Shown in pieces: positions 1 to 10,061 of a stretch of 64,000 nt of DNA; the first letter of the stretch is position 1, and every line of letters begins with the position of its first letter. Made by a program: the position numbers and the translations under genes. Origin of the DNA: Coffea arabica (taxonomy: Eukaryota > Streptophyta > Magnoliopsida > Gentianales > Rubiaceae); assembly GCF_036785885.1 (NCBI RefSeq), contig NC_092330.1, positions 12,620,525-12,684,524 on the forward strand, read 5' to 3'. The notes beneath the pieces were generated by a model. It saw only the letters and a program-made list of their open reading frames with translations. It had not been told where the DNA came from and did not search any database.

Positions 1-464
1 CTCATTTGCCGTTGCCCCATTTGAATTTCAGGTTTTATTGTTAATGATGATCAGGTGGATCTTTGTTATGCTTTCTTGTTCCGTTTTAGCAACCCCGCCC
101 CCTGGGGGTTTCCGTCATATTTTGATGGGATTTGTGAGATGTGAATATGTGACAGTAAGAGCATAATGAACGTAACCTTTGAAGTTATGCTGCTGCTGCT
201 GTTAAATGAGTGCTGTTTGATTTTGACAAAATAATAATAATAATAAGTGCTGTTTGAGAAGGTTGGATTTAGCCTGCTAGGACTTTTTCTTTAAAGATCT
301 TTATAATGTGTATGTTGAAACTTGAAAAGGATTTAGCCTGGGAGGGGAAAAACAACACTGCTGCTGCTAGGATTTAGCCTGCTCTCATCTGGTTGACAAG
401 GCACAGTTTCATTTGGGAGGGGAAAATGTATAACCTGGATGAGATTTGAGAGCAGCTTATGCTC
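1..464. other. Intergenic sequence with short repeats, no gene seen
   Basis: No open frame or recognisable element is visible here. It holds a short (AAT)n tract near 227-246, CTG repeats near 190 and 360, and three copies of a GGATTTAGCCTG motif (about 267, 330 and 370) with two nearby GGGAGGGGAAAA runs. It could be the edge of a transcribed region lying to the left of the window, but nothing in the sequence decides this. Confidence 0.5.
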
Positions 465-1046
465 TGTTTAAAACTCGGACCGGACCGGCGGTCGAACCGG
501 GAACCGGCCAGGTAGCCGGTTCGAGTCATATTAAAAAACCGGAAATTTAAAACCCGGTTAAAACCGGTCAAAAACCGGGTTTGACCGGGAAAAAATCGGT
601 TTTTCCAGTTCAACAGTAATTTTTTTAAAAAAAATTCAAACTTTTTAATATTATATTTTGACCCCCTAAATTGTTAAAACTTATTGATATACCTCAAATA
701 TTTGATACTTTATAAGTATTGTCCTAAAATTTGATGTTATTTTTCAATTTAATTCATAATTTTAATTCTAAACTTGTTAATATTTATTAAATAATATAAA
801 TTGCTACTTGATTGTTCTAATTTCTTTGTATTTTTTTGTTAAATATATTTGAAACATCAAATATATATGAATATACCTTTATTAATATCAATATATTATT
901 AGATATTATATATATAATATTTTAATTTTTAAATAATTTTTATTTATGACGTCATCCAGTTCGACCCCTATCGACCCCCGGTCGAACCCATTGACCCCTG
1001 ACCCCTGACCTCGGCCGAGTCACTATCCGGTCCGATTCTGAAAACA
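465..1046 (+). mobile_element. hAT-like MITE with CGGACCGG termini (family A), copy 1
   Basis: A non-coding element of about 580 bp. It has imperfect terminal inverted repeats: it starts TGTTTAAAACTCGGACCGG, and the reverse complement of its other end starts TGTTTTCAGAATCGGACCGG. GC-rich ends of alternating CCGG and GACC motifs surround an AT-rich core. The same sequence occurs in inverse orientation at 29498-30081 and once in each unit of the large tandem array, with high identity through the core. No clean 8-bp target duplication is visible at this copy, so the superfamily is inferred from the related family B element, which does have one. Confidence 0.75.
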
Positions 1047-1696
1047 TAGGTTTCGTGCCCCCTACCTTATAGCTTTTCTTAGAACTTGAGGCTTGAACAG
1101 AAGCCTAACTCGACCTGTAGCGACACAAATTCAAATAAGGTCACAGAACATTCATCTAGTCTAGTCAAATTTGTACGCATCCTAGCCCCTTATATCATCT
1201 CTTTAGCCTTTTCCTCCCTGTAAAATATAATAGATTAGGATGTAGGAATATTATCATTGCGGTAGAAAAAAAAAATAGTAGAAGCCTATCCAATCGTTGG
1301 GACTTGGTCCAATACTAGGTCCGTGGAGTTCAAACCCCACCTAGCATATCACCAATAGAGGTGTAAACGAAATTAATCAAGTTGAACACTATATTGTTCA
1401 AACTTGTTTGATTATTTTAATAAGTTTGAAATTTTATTCAAGTTTGGTTTGTTTATTCATCAAATTGAGTTTAAACAAGTATTTTATCGAGTTTGAAAGC
1501 TATCGAATATAAAATACTGTCCAAGTTTAGTTTGATTAGTTGGCAAACCAAACTTGAACAAATTTTTACCAAATCGAACTCGATTCGAATATCAAGTAAT
1601 TTGGTTAATCTTTCAATCCTAACTAAAAATAAAGAAAAAATAAGAGTAGGAGCGCAATCGTGCTCAAATAAAGAGAGATAATATCTACTCCTATAA
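1047..1696. other. AT-rich intergenic DNA, no gene seen
   Basis: It holds a tRNA-like box B motif (GAGTTCAAACCCCACC, near 1327) that may be a SINE fragment. After it, from about 1365, comes AT-rich sequence rich in AAGTTTG and CAAACTTG motifs. No ends or target duplications could be assigned. The short frames in both directions have no protein character. Confidence 0.4.
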
Positions 1697-2165
1697 AGTT
1701 TTAGAAAAATGAATTTAATTGTCATTTCCCCATTGTGAATATGGTAAACAAAATGAATGTGTATATATTATTATCTTAGACGAGCCCAGGATCGAATTTC
1801 TTGGAACATGCTTGGTTGGAGTGTTTTCAAGTTGCTTGAGCTTGGTCGTGCTAAGTCACTACTAAAAATAGGCTCAATATTAAGTTGGGAAGAGAAATCC
1901 TCATTCTAAAATGGATTAGTGATTCAAACAAAACTTTTCTTCAAATCCTCAAGCATCTGTTCATAGATTAGTGATTCTGATTTATAGGGCAAATCGGTAG
2001 CCTTTTTTTTTTGGGGTACAAAAATCGGTAGCTTTACGATCTCAAACATAAGTACGTTTCGAGGCTAGAGATCTACTGATTTTCATCAGGCCAATACATG
2101 CTAAGAAAAAAAAATTAATTTTCAAATACCAAATTCTGTAAGTTTAATGAGTCAAATCAGCAAGA
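1697..2165. repeat. Degenerate dispersed repeat, copy 1
   Basis: This stretch aligns by eye with 5035-5560. Both share GAAAATGAATTTAATTG at the start, then a GAGCC/GAGCTTG-rich part, then AGTTGGGAAGA followed by AATTTCTCAT-like sequence, then TTCAAACAAAA, and later a part with TTTTC(A/T)TCAGG. The copies are clearly diverged with several indels. It is probably a fragment of an old transposable element; the type is not determinable. Confidence 0.4.
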
Positions 2166-2362
2166 ATGAGATGTGATACCTTTTCTGTCCCTCGAAATTA
2201 GTATCACGAGCACAAGATGCCAAAAGTTGATGTGACATACATTTTGAGATAAAAGTAAGTTCATTTTAAATGTAAGAGACTAAATTGTATCGTTACGAGA
2301 GTAAGAGATAAATAAAGACTCATGAGAATTTACCTTATAATTTTTTTACAATTAAAATATTA

Positions 2363-2997
2363 AGGTTTGTTTGATAACATAAAAAAGTGTTGAATCTGAA
2401 TTTTTTTCAAATATTCAGATGTTTTGAGTGTTTGATAAATGAAAATCTATTTGCTAAACTTGTGTGTATTTTTTTTCAATATAAGAATCCTAACTGAATG
2501 CTTAATTCTGATAAGAATCAATAGAATTACTTCAACTACCTTATCATATCTATATCTACCATTGTTTGTTAATTATGTTCAAAATTCTTATTTAATTAAA
2601 TAACCTAATATTCTCTATCTAATGATTTTTAGTTTCTCTTTTCTTCCTTTTTAATGACTTTCACATCTTCTCCATACTCATATAATATATTTCATCTTTT
2701 ATATTAATTTGATTTAAAAATAAATATTGTCATTTTCATACCTTACAACTTTAAACTAATTAAATTATAGATTCTATTTCTTTTTTGAATGAAAGGATAT
2801 AAGGGCAAAATTATCAAATTAAACTTATTAAGCATTCAGCTATAAATATATATCAAACCGTATAAATAGGTTTAGCATTTAAATTCAGATATTCATATTT
2901 TTTTCAGTGCTTAAATTTCAGCAAATTAATTGTTTCAGTATTCAGAATTTAGAATTTAGACTTCAGAATTCAGATTCAGTTTTATTAAACGGAACCT
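2363..2997. mobile_element. MITE, hAT-like, about 635 bp
   Basis: The left end reads AGGTTTGTTTGATAACATAA. The reverse complement of the right end reads AGGTTCCGTTTAATAAAACT, an imperfect terminal inverted repeat of the GGTTTGTTTGGT type common in plant MITEs. Both sub-terminal regions carry many TTCAGA and GAATCTGAA motifs in opposite orientations. The AT-rich interior does not code. The 8-bp flanks match only partly, so the exact ends and the superfamily are inferred. Confidence 0.55.
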
Positions 2998-3337
2998 AAA
3001 ATAAGTAAATGACTGAGAATAATCCATTATCCTCATGGACCAAACTTAGAAGAGATATTGGCCGGAGACAAAGAATTTTCCATCCTCTGTGATAAAATGT
3101 GACACAATCATGGATGTAACAATTTAATACTATATCTGATTAGAAATATTACATTAAAGTATTTAAAGTTAAATGTTTAAGCGTCTGGATGCCCAAGGCA
3201 GTAATATGCAAAATATTACTGATAATGAGCCAACGAGTCCCGGGATTAATACTTTGAAGTTAGCAGCAAGTTACTTGTCCTTGGCATTGATCATGTTTAT
3301 TATTGAATAATAAACTCATATTTTAACGTAGTATAAG
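2998..3337. other. Intergenic stretch before the transposase remnant
   Basis: No gene or complete repeat is recognised. It may include decayed upstream parts of the Harbinger-type transposase that follows, but I could not read conserved catalytic blocks in any frame. Confidence 0.3.
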
Positions 3338-3592
3338 TTGTTTAATGGGATGCTTGTTGTCATTGCTTGTTGTGCGTTGCACAACTTTTTAAGGATGCAC
3401 CAACCAGAAGATGCCCATTGTCAACGGTTTGAATCAGAAGACGTGCACTTAAATGAAGAGCCAGAAATAGGCGGGCTAGTACCTCAGCCGTTCGCATTAA
3501 ACGCATCTCCTGCAGAGCTGGCGGAATGGAAAGCTAAACGAGACTACATAGCGACTCAAATGTACGCAGCACGGGGGCGACGCCGCCGTTAG
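3338..3592 (+). pseudogene. PIF/Harbinger-type transposase, C-terminal remnant
   Basis: An 84-residue open frame with the block ACCALHNFLR near residues 10-20. This block resembles the conserved A-C-x-LHNF segment near the C-terminus of PIF/Harbinger (HARBI1-like, DDE_Tnp_4) nucleases. The tail, with WKAKRDYIATQM and an arginine run, resembles the usual C-terminal end (W..RD.IA..M). A full transposase has some 350-450 residues; the catalytic DDE core and the N-terminus are missing here, so the fragment cannot be active. The first methionine is just the first in frame, and the frame stays open for only a few codons upstream. About 330 bp downstream the sequence TCCAAACGGAGCCATTA resembles the terminal repeat plus TTA target of this superfamily, but the matching left end was not found. 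Confidence 0.7.
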
Positions 3593-3945
3593 GTGTTCAT
3601 CGCATTACAAAGGATTGTAATTGTCCAGGCAATTTATTTTCCCATGTGTAGAGTGTACTACAAATGCCCTCGATTTCCAACTTCTAAATTAATCTGTACC
3701 GTTTGTGTATTAAGTATGCAATTGGTTTAGCGTAAACGTAGTATAAAGTCAAAATTTTCGAAGTCAAAGTCAAAATTTTCAAAGTCAAAGTCACCTGCTT
3801 AAATTCAATAATGAGCACCTGTCCAAACGCTAATTTACACGATTTACTTACTATCCAAACGCTTATTTCATATTTACGCAATCTTAAAAAGTAACTTAAA
3901 AAATATCTCAAATAACTTACAATCCAAACGGAGCCATTATTTACT
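3593..3945. repeat. Right flank of the Harbinger remnant with a possible terminal repeat
   Basis: Non-coding. It contains a short tandem of AAGTCAAAATTTTC and AAGTCAAAGTC (about 3746-3793), repeated CCAAACGCT motifs (about 3823-3865), and the terminal-repeat-like sequence ATCCAAACGGAGCCATTA at its end. It fits the 3' terminal region of a PIF/Harbinger element, or a separate MITE inserted downstream. The assignment is an inference because no partner end was located. Confidence 0.35.
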
Positions 3946-4451
3946 AGCTAGTTGAATAAGTCTCATTTGACTAATTCATCCTATATTACTTTTCTTCAAG
4001 TTGGGGTTATTACTAGTGGGGCTACACTCTGCAACCACTCCTCCACAAGTCTTACAACTTGAATTATGATATCCACCTATTTGCGGTCCAAAATATGCCA
4101 ACAAAATACAAATTCAAAATGTAGAGGCTAAAAAAAGGTTACTGACACAATAAATATGTATGAACCCACATGTACAACATCTTTTTACAAAATTATATAC
4201 GTCTTTTGTTGTAAATTACATTGTGGTTAAAACGGTGTTATATTTTGTTCAGTCATTGCATTTTCCATGCGCCAAAATGTGGATTATTCCACATGTACAT
4301 GGAAAATGCTCGTCTTCTCCTACTTTTTTTGTTGCACGGCTAATTTCTTTTATTTTTTTGGTACAATTTTTGGTGCATTGAGAAGCAGCTATTGAGGTTT
4401 TTACATGATTATACTTATCAAAGTCCTTATATTGCATCAATAATTTCGAGT
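3946..4451. other. Intergenic, no gene seen
   Basis: AT-rich sequence. Two opposing short frames overlap at 4160-4440, have no recognisable protein features and share a palindromic patch with CACATGTACA. I see no element ends here. Confidence 0.35.
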
Positions 4452-4815
4452 GTATTTATTATTGTTGCTGTTTCCGTGTCGTTGATGAGAAATTTCTTGT
4501 TGAGTCAATCTGGTCTACTAAAAATGAATCCTTTTTTTTGTTTTAAATGACTCCTTAATTTAGTGCTATATTGCCCAAATTGGAGTGCAAAGTACGAGGG
4601 AACAAATGAACTGGACAAAGATGTTGCCTTCCCCTCTACTTTACATTGGAATAGTTTATTCATTATTGTTGCCGTTTACGTGTCTTTGACAAGAAATTTC
4701 TTGCTGAGTAAATCTGGCCTACGGAAAATGACTCCTTAATTTAGTGCCAAACTGTCCAAATTGGGGTGCAAAGACAAACGAACTGGACAAAGATGTTGCC
4801 TTCCCCTTTGGAAGG
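4452..4815. repeat. Imperfect tandem duplication, period about 205 bp
   Basis: Two diverged copies, about 4452-4645 and 4656-4815. Each runs from TATT(T/C)ATTATTGTTGC through GAAATTTCTTG and TCTGG(T/C)CTAC to GGACAAAGATGTTGCC and TTCCCCT. Copy 1 has an extra T-rich insertion near 4532. A third, more distant copy of the first half lies at about 26259-26400 and is repeated in every unit of the large array. The parent repeat type is unknown. Confidence 0.6.
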
Positions 4816-5034
4816 CAAGTATTAGGACAAACCCGATCCCAGTTGCGTACCAAATGATGTAGTGAAGACTACTGTACAAGTCAACTCAAATGTAAGGTTG
4901 CAAATCCGCGAGTCGAGCTTAGACTTGATCAAGTGAAGCTAGACTTATATTTTTGGCTCGAAGTTAAATTGAAAATCAATTGAGCACCTATCGTACATCT
5001 CATGTTCTCTAATTGACCTTGTCTATATAACTAT
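4816..5034. other. Intergenic, no gene seen
   Basis: Carries GAGTCGAGCTTAGACTTG-like text typical of decayed dispersed repeats. No ends were assigned. Confidence 0.3.
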
Positions 5035-5560
5035 GATCTTTTTTGAAAATGAATTTAATTGCACTTGGGGATAATGACTAACGAAGGTACAAAACTATAT
5101 TCACAAATAACTTTGGCCCGAGCTCTGTTAGAGCCTTTAATCAAGTTACTCATACTCGAGTTGAGTTAAGCCACTACCTTTATAAGGATCATTTTAGTTG
5201 GGAAGAAAATTTCTCATCAAAAAGTGGAAAGTGCACAACCGTTTCAAACAAAATTTCTACCCCTGTTTATTCAAAACCATCTCTTGATACATCAACGAGT
5301 CTAATTTAAAAGCTCAAACTCAACATGTTAGTTTCAAGAATAATAAGTTGGCTCAGTTGACAAAAACGTGTTACTTTTTTACAAAAAATCGTGTGTTCAA
5401 ATTCCACTGTCATGATTCCGAAGGCATATTTTAAATCGTGAAGATGACAGAAACCAAACCCACCAAAAACAAAGTTTCAAGACTAGAATAATCATTTTCT
5501 TCAGGGCAATTTATGGCAAGCATATTTGTGAGTCAAATTTAAACAAATTATTTCAAGATT
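5035..5560. repeat. Degenerate dispersed repeat, copy 2, interrupted by a SINE
   Basis: The partner of 1697-2165, in the same orientation and diverged. The SINE at 5346-5472 lies inside it and is absent from the other copy, which shows the SINE came later. Confidence 0.4.
5346..5472 (+). mobile_element. tRNA-derived SINE with target duplication
   Basis: A short element starting near AAGTTGGCTCAGTTGACAAAAA, with a box A-like part (GGCTCAGTTGACAAAAAC) and a box B-like part (GTGTTCAAATTCCAC). These are the internal RNA polymerase III promoter boxes of tRNA-derived SINEs. It is flanked by direct repeats AGTTTCAAGA at 5330-5339 and 5473-5482. The 3' end is A-rich rather than a clean poly(A). The start could shift a few bases because the flank is also A/T rich. 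Confidence 0.6.
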
Positions 5561-5746
5561 TGGGTGGTTCATTTTCGTCAGGGTATATTATGGATTGAAC
5601 TTCAGTATAATTCAAGGAAAAACAAAAAAGTATGGTCAACAGGCAGCAAAGAAAGATTGACTGTTTAACCGAGGCGGATGTTCTGGCCAGGCAACTTCGG
5701 TGCCGAATGAGGTGGTTATTGCCGAGTAAACTTGCTTCTTGGGGTA
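5561..5746. other. Intergenic stretch ending in the GGGTA target site
   Basis: Before the insertions, 5746 was joined to GCTCCTAAGC (now from 14555), so this stretch continues at 14560-14650 and then 18884 onward. A short frame from an ATG at 5632 runs to the insertion site, but it matches no family I recognise and does not join in phase with the frame beyond the insertions. Confidence 0.35.
5742..5746. repeat. Target site duplication GGGTA, left copy
   Basis: Identical to 13794-13798, on the other side of the LTR retrotransposon. It proves that the two outer LTR ends came from one integration event. Confidence 0.9.
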
Positions 5747-8700
5747 TGTGACGACCCCACTTCTCCCAAGGGCGAACCCAAGGGTATCGGCGGGCCGCCT
5801 GCCTAGCTCACGCCAGGACTCAAAACTTAAAACAATAAAAGCCAGAAAATTCAAAAGAGTTTTAGATACAATCCCAAAAGAGTTATAATTACATTCTCCA
5901 AAAGTACCTGCTCACACCATTACATCCTTATAATTACCACCGAAACCAAAATGTAGACCCTAAGGAGGGGCCTTATACAAACCACCAAAACTAAAACAAA
6001 AACAAACATACTATAAGTCCAACTATTACAATCAAACCTAACTAGACTAGTGTACGCGCCAAAAGTCCCCGCATCGGCCCCTGCTAAGGAAAACAAAAGG
6101 AATGGGGTAAGCTATATGCTTAGTAAGTAAACAGGGGCAAAAACGTAAATTTCACGTAACAACAATGACATAGTAAGAGTAAAGCAAAAGCAGAAAAGTA
6201 ACATCACATAATAAGGATACAGGTGGCTCCAAAGCCAATTCCTATGCCATGCGTGATCTCCTGCCGACACTCCGTCGACCGTACTTAATGGTCCGTAGAA
6301 CTTCACTTGTACACCCACCGACACCTTATCACCCTCACTGGCCAGTCACCTCACAAACTTGCCCGGGCGAACGAAATCACAAACTTGAGCTTGAGTCACA
6401 AGCTCGGTCACAAACTTGGTCACCTTCTCGGTGAACCGGATTCACAAAATTGGTTCATAACATGAACCTACAAACTTGGTGACCTCAGACTAAGTTGGAC
6501 TAACTTCGACCAAGCCCTAACCGGCTCGAATAGTCCATCTAGGTCATAAGTTCAACCTCAAACTCACAAACTTCACAAAATTTATTCAAAAGTCACCCCG
6601 AGCCACAAGCTCAAGGGGTTTAGTTCCGAAATGATTCATATACATATGTCATGTACAAATATGTGCACAAACTAGGGTTTAGGTCGAGTGCGATAAAGTA
6701 CACCCTCGCCTAGGTACCCTTTTTATACATATCGAAACACATAAGCAACGAACACACAAAAGCGGCCTGAATACTTACTCAAAATACCAAAAGTAGTACA
6801 AAAGCAAAATCGCTTCGCGCGTGTTTGCTAGTAGTGGGCCCCACCGGCTCCGCCTAGTTCACCATCGTCTGAAATCGAAGATTGTGTCACAATATATCAC
6901 AAACGGCTACTAACATACTTAAAACAAGCAAAACGGCAAAATTGGCACGCGCAAGTGCGGAAACGGCAAACGGGACGGCCAAATCTGCCATCTCAAACCG
7001 TTTTGGTCAAAAGTTAGGCTAGGAGTGTCGAATCAAGGTACATGAGGTACCGTTGCGAAGCTAAGAGGAAGGGCTACAACTTCCCTTTAGACATCTCAAC
7101 CCAGATCTCAATAGATATAAGTCAAAAATACACGAAATAGTTCCAGCTGTGTCATTGCGGTTTACCAAACAGGCCCTGTTTACAAGGCCGTAACTCACGG
7201 CTCCGAAATCGAAATCAAGAAATTACAGAGGCGTTAGAAAGCTAAGACATAAGGCTATAAATTTGATGTTTTGGCCAAGACCTGAATCCATTCAGAACAG
7301 AACGAAAATCGAGTGCCAAAGTACCCGTCAGAACTGTCCAGATACAAGGCAGTTCTGACGAGCGATATTGTTTTGATTATAACAGGGGCTACGGAACTCG
7401 GATTTCGACGTACTTTATACCGTTTCGAAGCTGAGATCAAGATCTAAATTTCTTATGAAGGAGTCGACACCCAGATCGACTGGGATCAATGCGGAAAAAC
7501 CCACGGTCAGAAACTGAAATTCAAAACGTACACAAACGAACGTCTAAAACAGGTCTGATGGTTTTGTCCATAACTCAGGATATACTAGTCCGTTTAACCT
7601 GAAAATTTACAGGAATATCCAGGACTTAAGGGGCTACAACAATGTAGAAGGCCACTCAGTCCAAATCCTAGCACAACTAGGTCAAATATACAAAATACGA
7701 AACCAGAATTACCAAAACAGGTTTGCAAATCACATAATACTGTAATGAGTCCAACTCAGTCTATACAAGTCTAAATGCATTGATTCCAAAGCCATTGGAA
7801 AGCTAAGATACAAGGCTATAAATGTTAAGAAGACGTCAACAACCAAATCAGTAGTATTCCTGGTCAAAACAACCAATTACAGAAGCTGATTATCATTCTC
7901 GGATAGAAACAGGGCAGCAGGGGTATTTCGGTCTTTTCACAGGCTACGTTGCTCCGATTGGGCTGAAATTTTAGAGGCAACTACAAAACATCATTCTCTA
8001 CAACTTTCATGTTTTGTGCTAAGGCCAATTCGGCCTATAACCTGGTCGAACAGAAACGGACAGAAAGGGGAAAAATGAAACCTTAAACTGGAATTTCCAT
8101 AATACTACTTCCAACTATGAAATATACTCATAAACTACCAAAACTACAACTTTCAACCACTAATTACCAATTAATTGAAGTAAAGAAGAGGTTCTTGGTA
8201 AAATACCTTGAAAACTCAAGAAAAATGGTAGCTTAGGCTTTGTCCTCCAAAAATCCTTCCATAAACATCTTGGAAACTACTTGGAAAGCAAGTTTTATGG
8301 AGTAGTTTGCAAATTAATCGGTTAAAACTCAAAATTTGGACAAGAAATTGAAGTGGAAGATGAAGGGATTTTCTCTCTTTTCTCTCTCTCTAATTCAGCC
8401 AAGGAAGACAAGAAAATGAATGAATTTTTGGTCAATTTTTGATTTATTGGTAAAGTTGGTCCAAAGGTCAAAGTCCAACCCAATCACAAAGTGACACTTG
8501 TCACTATAATTATTTCATGCCTAACTTTTTTGTCTCTCTCACACTAATCCACTTGATACCTATAAATATCTCATCACACCCGATAATTTAAACCCGGTAT
8601 TCAAAACTTAACCTAGTTGGCCGAATTTTTCCGAACTTTTCGCACTAGTGGGTCCCACGTCCGACATACGTTATTTATGTCTCAAAAACTAACCGATACT

Positions 8701-9114
8701 AGAAAAATCATCTAAAACCTATATTCACTCAATAAAATTATCTGGGGAATTTTATAATAAAGAAAATGTGGAAAAGACGGGCGATAAATAAAACTCCACT
8801 TAAGCTTTCTAATATTGTAACACTAGAGGTTTGCTAATCCAGAGTTTACTAACCATTTTCAAACTTGTTAAACCTCTGTAAACTATAACGAATCCTATTT
8901 TTTTCTTGTGCCAAAACACACACTAGAATACCGCATAAACTAGGGTTTTATCATAAGCAAAGTTAGGGTTTTCAATCTTAGCCGAGATTAGGGTTTTCGA
9001 TTAAAGTTTAGGGTTTCCAGTCTTTTGGAACAAAATAAGGTTGTAAATCAAACCCAAAGAAATGCACTTTAGTATTTTCTTTACAAATAAACTCCTAATA
9101 TTCGGGATGTCACA
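5747..9114 (-). repeat. 3' LTR (element orientation), 3368 bp
   Basis: Starts TGTGACGACC and ends GGGATGTCACA on the plus strand. It matches 10062-13793 except for about six base changes (near 5817, 6628, 7476, 8036, 8838 and 9022) and a 364-bp segment missing after 7790. The missing piece is bounded in the other LTR by the 10-bp repeat GATTCCAAAG, so it was probably lost from this copy. No real coding sequence is present; short frames are duplicated in the other LTR only because the LTRs are identical. Confidence 0.93.
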
Positions 9115-9128
9115 ATCTCCCCTCCTTA
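9115..9128 (-). other. Polypurine tract of the LTR element
   Basis: On the minus strand TAAGGAGGGGAGAT lies directly before the LTR start TGTGACATCCCG. This is the primer position for plus-strand DNA synthesis and fixes the element's orientation. Confidence 0.85.
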
Positions 9129-10047
9129 AAAGAATTTCGTCCTCGAAATTCCAACTTGCACTAATCAGATCAAATAATCTTCGAAAGCAATCAAGTACTA
9201 AGAAGCTCCAATCTTATTTATCACTTAACAACGAGCCAACAGGTAGCTAAACAAGTAACCAAATAGAACATGCAAAAGGGCTCGGTTCAACCAACTAGCT
9301 TCGAGCTGGAAAAAAAATCTCAGATATTCGAAAAGTTCAGAACATGGCTTAGGTTCAAGTCAAAATTTCTCAGGTTGGAAATATTACCCCTAGCGGTGCT
9401 TGAAAACACAACAGGCAATGCCTCAAAAGTTCAACCACACGAGTGGTAGCCGATCTACAACCACACAAGTACGAATAAGTTCAAAAGCCGGGTTCAAATA
9501 AATAAGCTCAAAAGATTATACTCAAATATACATATCTTTACAAAATCACACTAAAAATATACAAGTTATCCGATATACGGTCGGTGCAAAATCCATTATT
9601 TACATGAGCACTACGGCTCCAAAAATGTAGTCAATCACCGGGTAACAAAAGAAACCAGGCATACTGGTTATAACAAAATAAACATGTCAGATATAACAAA
9701 ATAAACATATCAGATAGTCAAAAGGAAATCCCATCAACGGCCCTACGCGCCTCCTCTACGGAACCTACCTAATCCACCAGTACCGCCCCGGCGGCCCTAG
9801 GGTGCAAACCTAGAGAATAGGTCCAAATAGCTAACTTCAACATTAAGTAAGAACCAAGTCGATTCACACTGGGACTGGCCATCTCCAAGTGCAATCAACT
9901 CAATCCCCACTTTGCCTTATGGAAAAGAATTACAAAAGTCAAATATCAAAATCTTAGCATTCAATATTTACCTTAATAGCCAAGTATCCCACAGTCCGGC
10001 ATCCTAAACTTCAAGCCTAGGATACACTACAGAGATCTGAAACCTAA

Positions 10048-10059
10048 GCTCTGATACCA
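10048..10059 (-). other. Primer binding site, initiator tRNA-Met type
   Basis: The minus strand reads TGGTATCAGAGC two bases inside the LTR end. This is the standard complement to the 3' end of plant initiator tRNA-Met used by many Ty3/gypsy and Copia elements. Confidence 0.92.
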
Positions 10060-10061
10060 AC

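Larger units (their letters stand above)
9115..10061 (-). mobile_element. Reduced interior of the LTR element, no gag or pol
   Basis: The 947 bp between the LTRs begin with the primer binding site on the minus strand and end with the polypurine tract. A stub with GAGGACGAAATTC next to the tract matches the usual last codons of chromovirus pol. The rest has no long open frame. It contains a GC-rich patch near 9740-9800, possibly a gag or leader relic, which I could not assign. Confidence 0.8.

Noticed and set aside
6112..6434. Open frames on both strands conserved between 6112-6434 and 10427-10749
   Set aside because: They lie in the two LTRs of one young element, so identity is expected and says nothing about coding.
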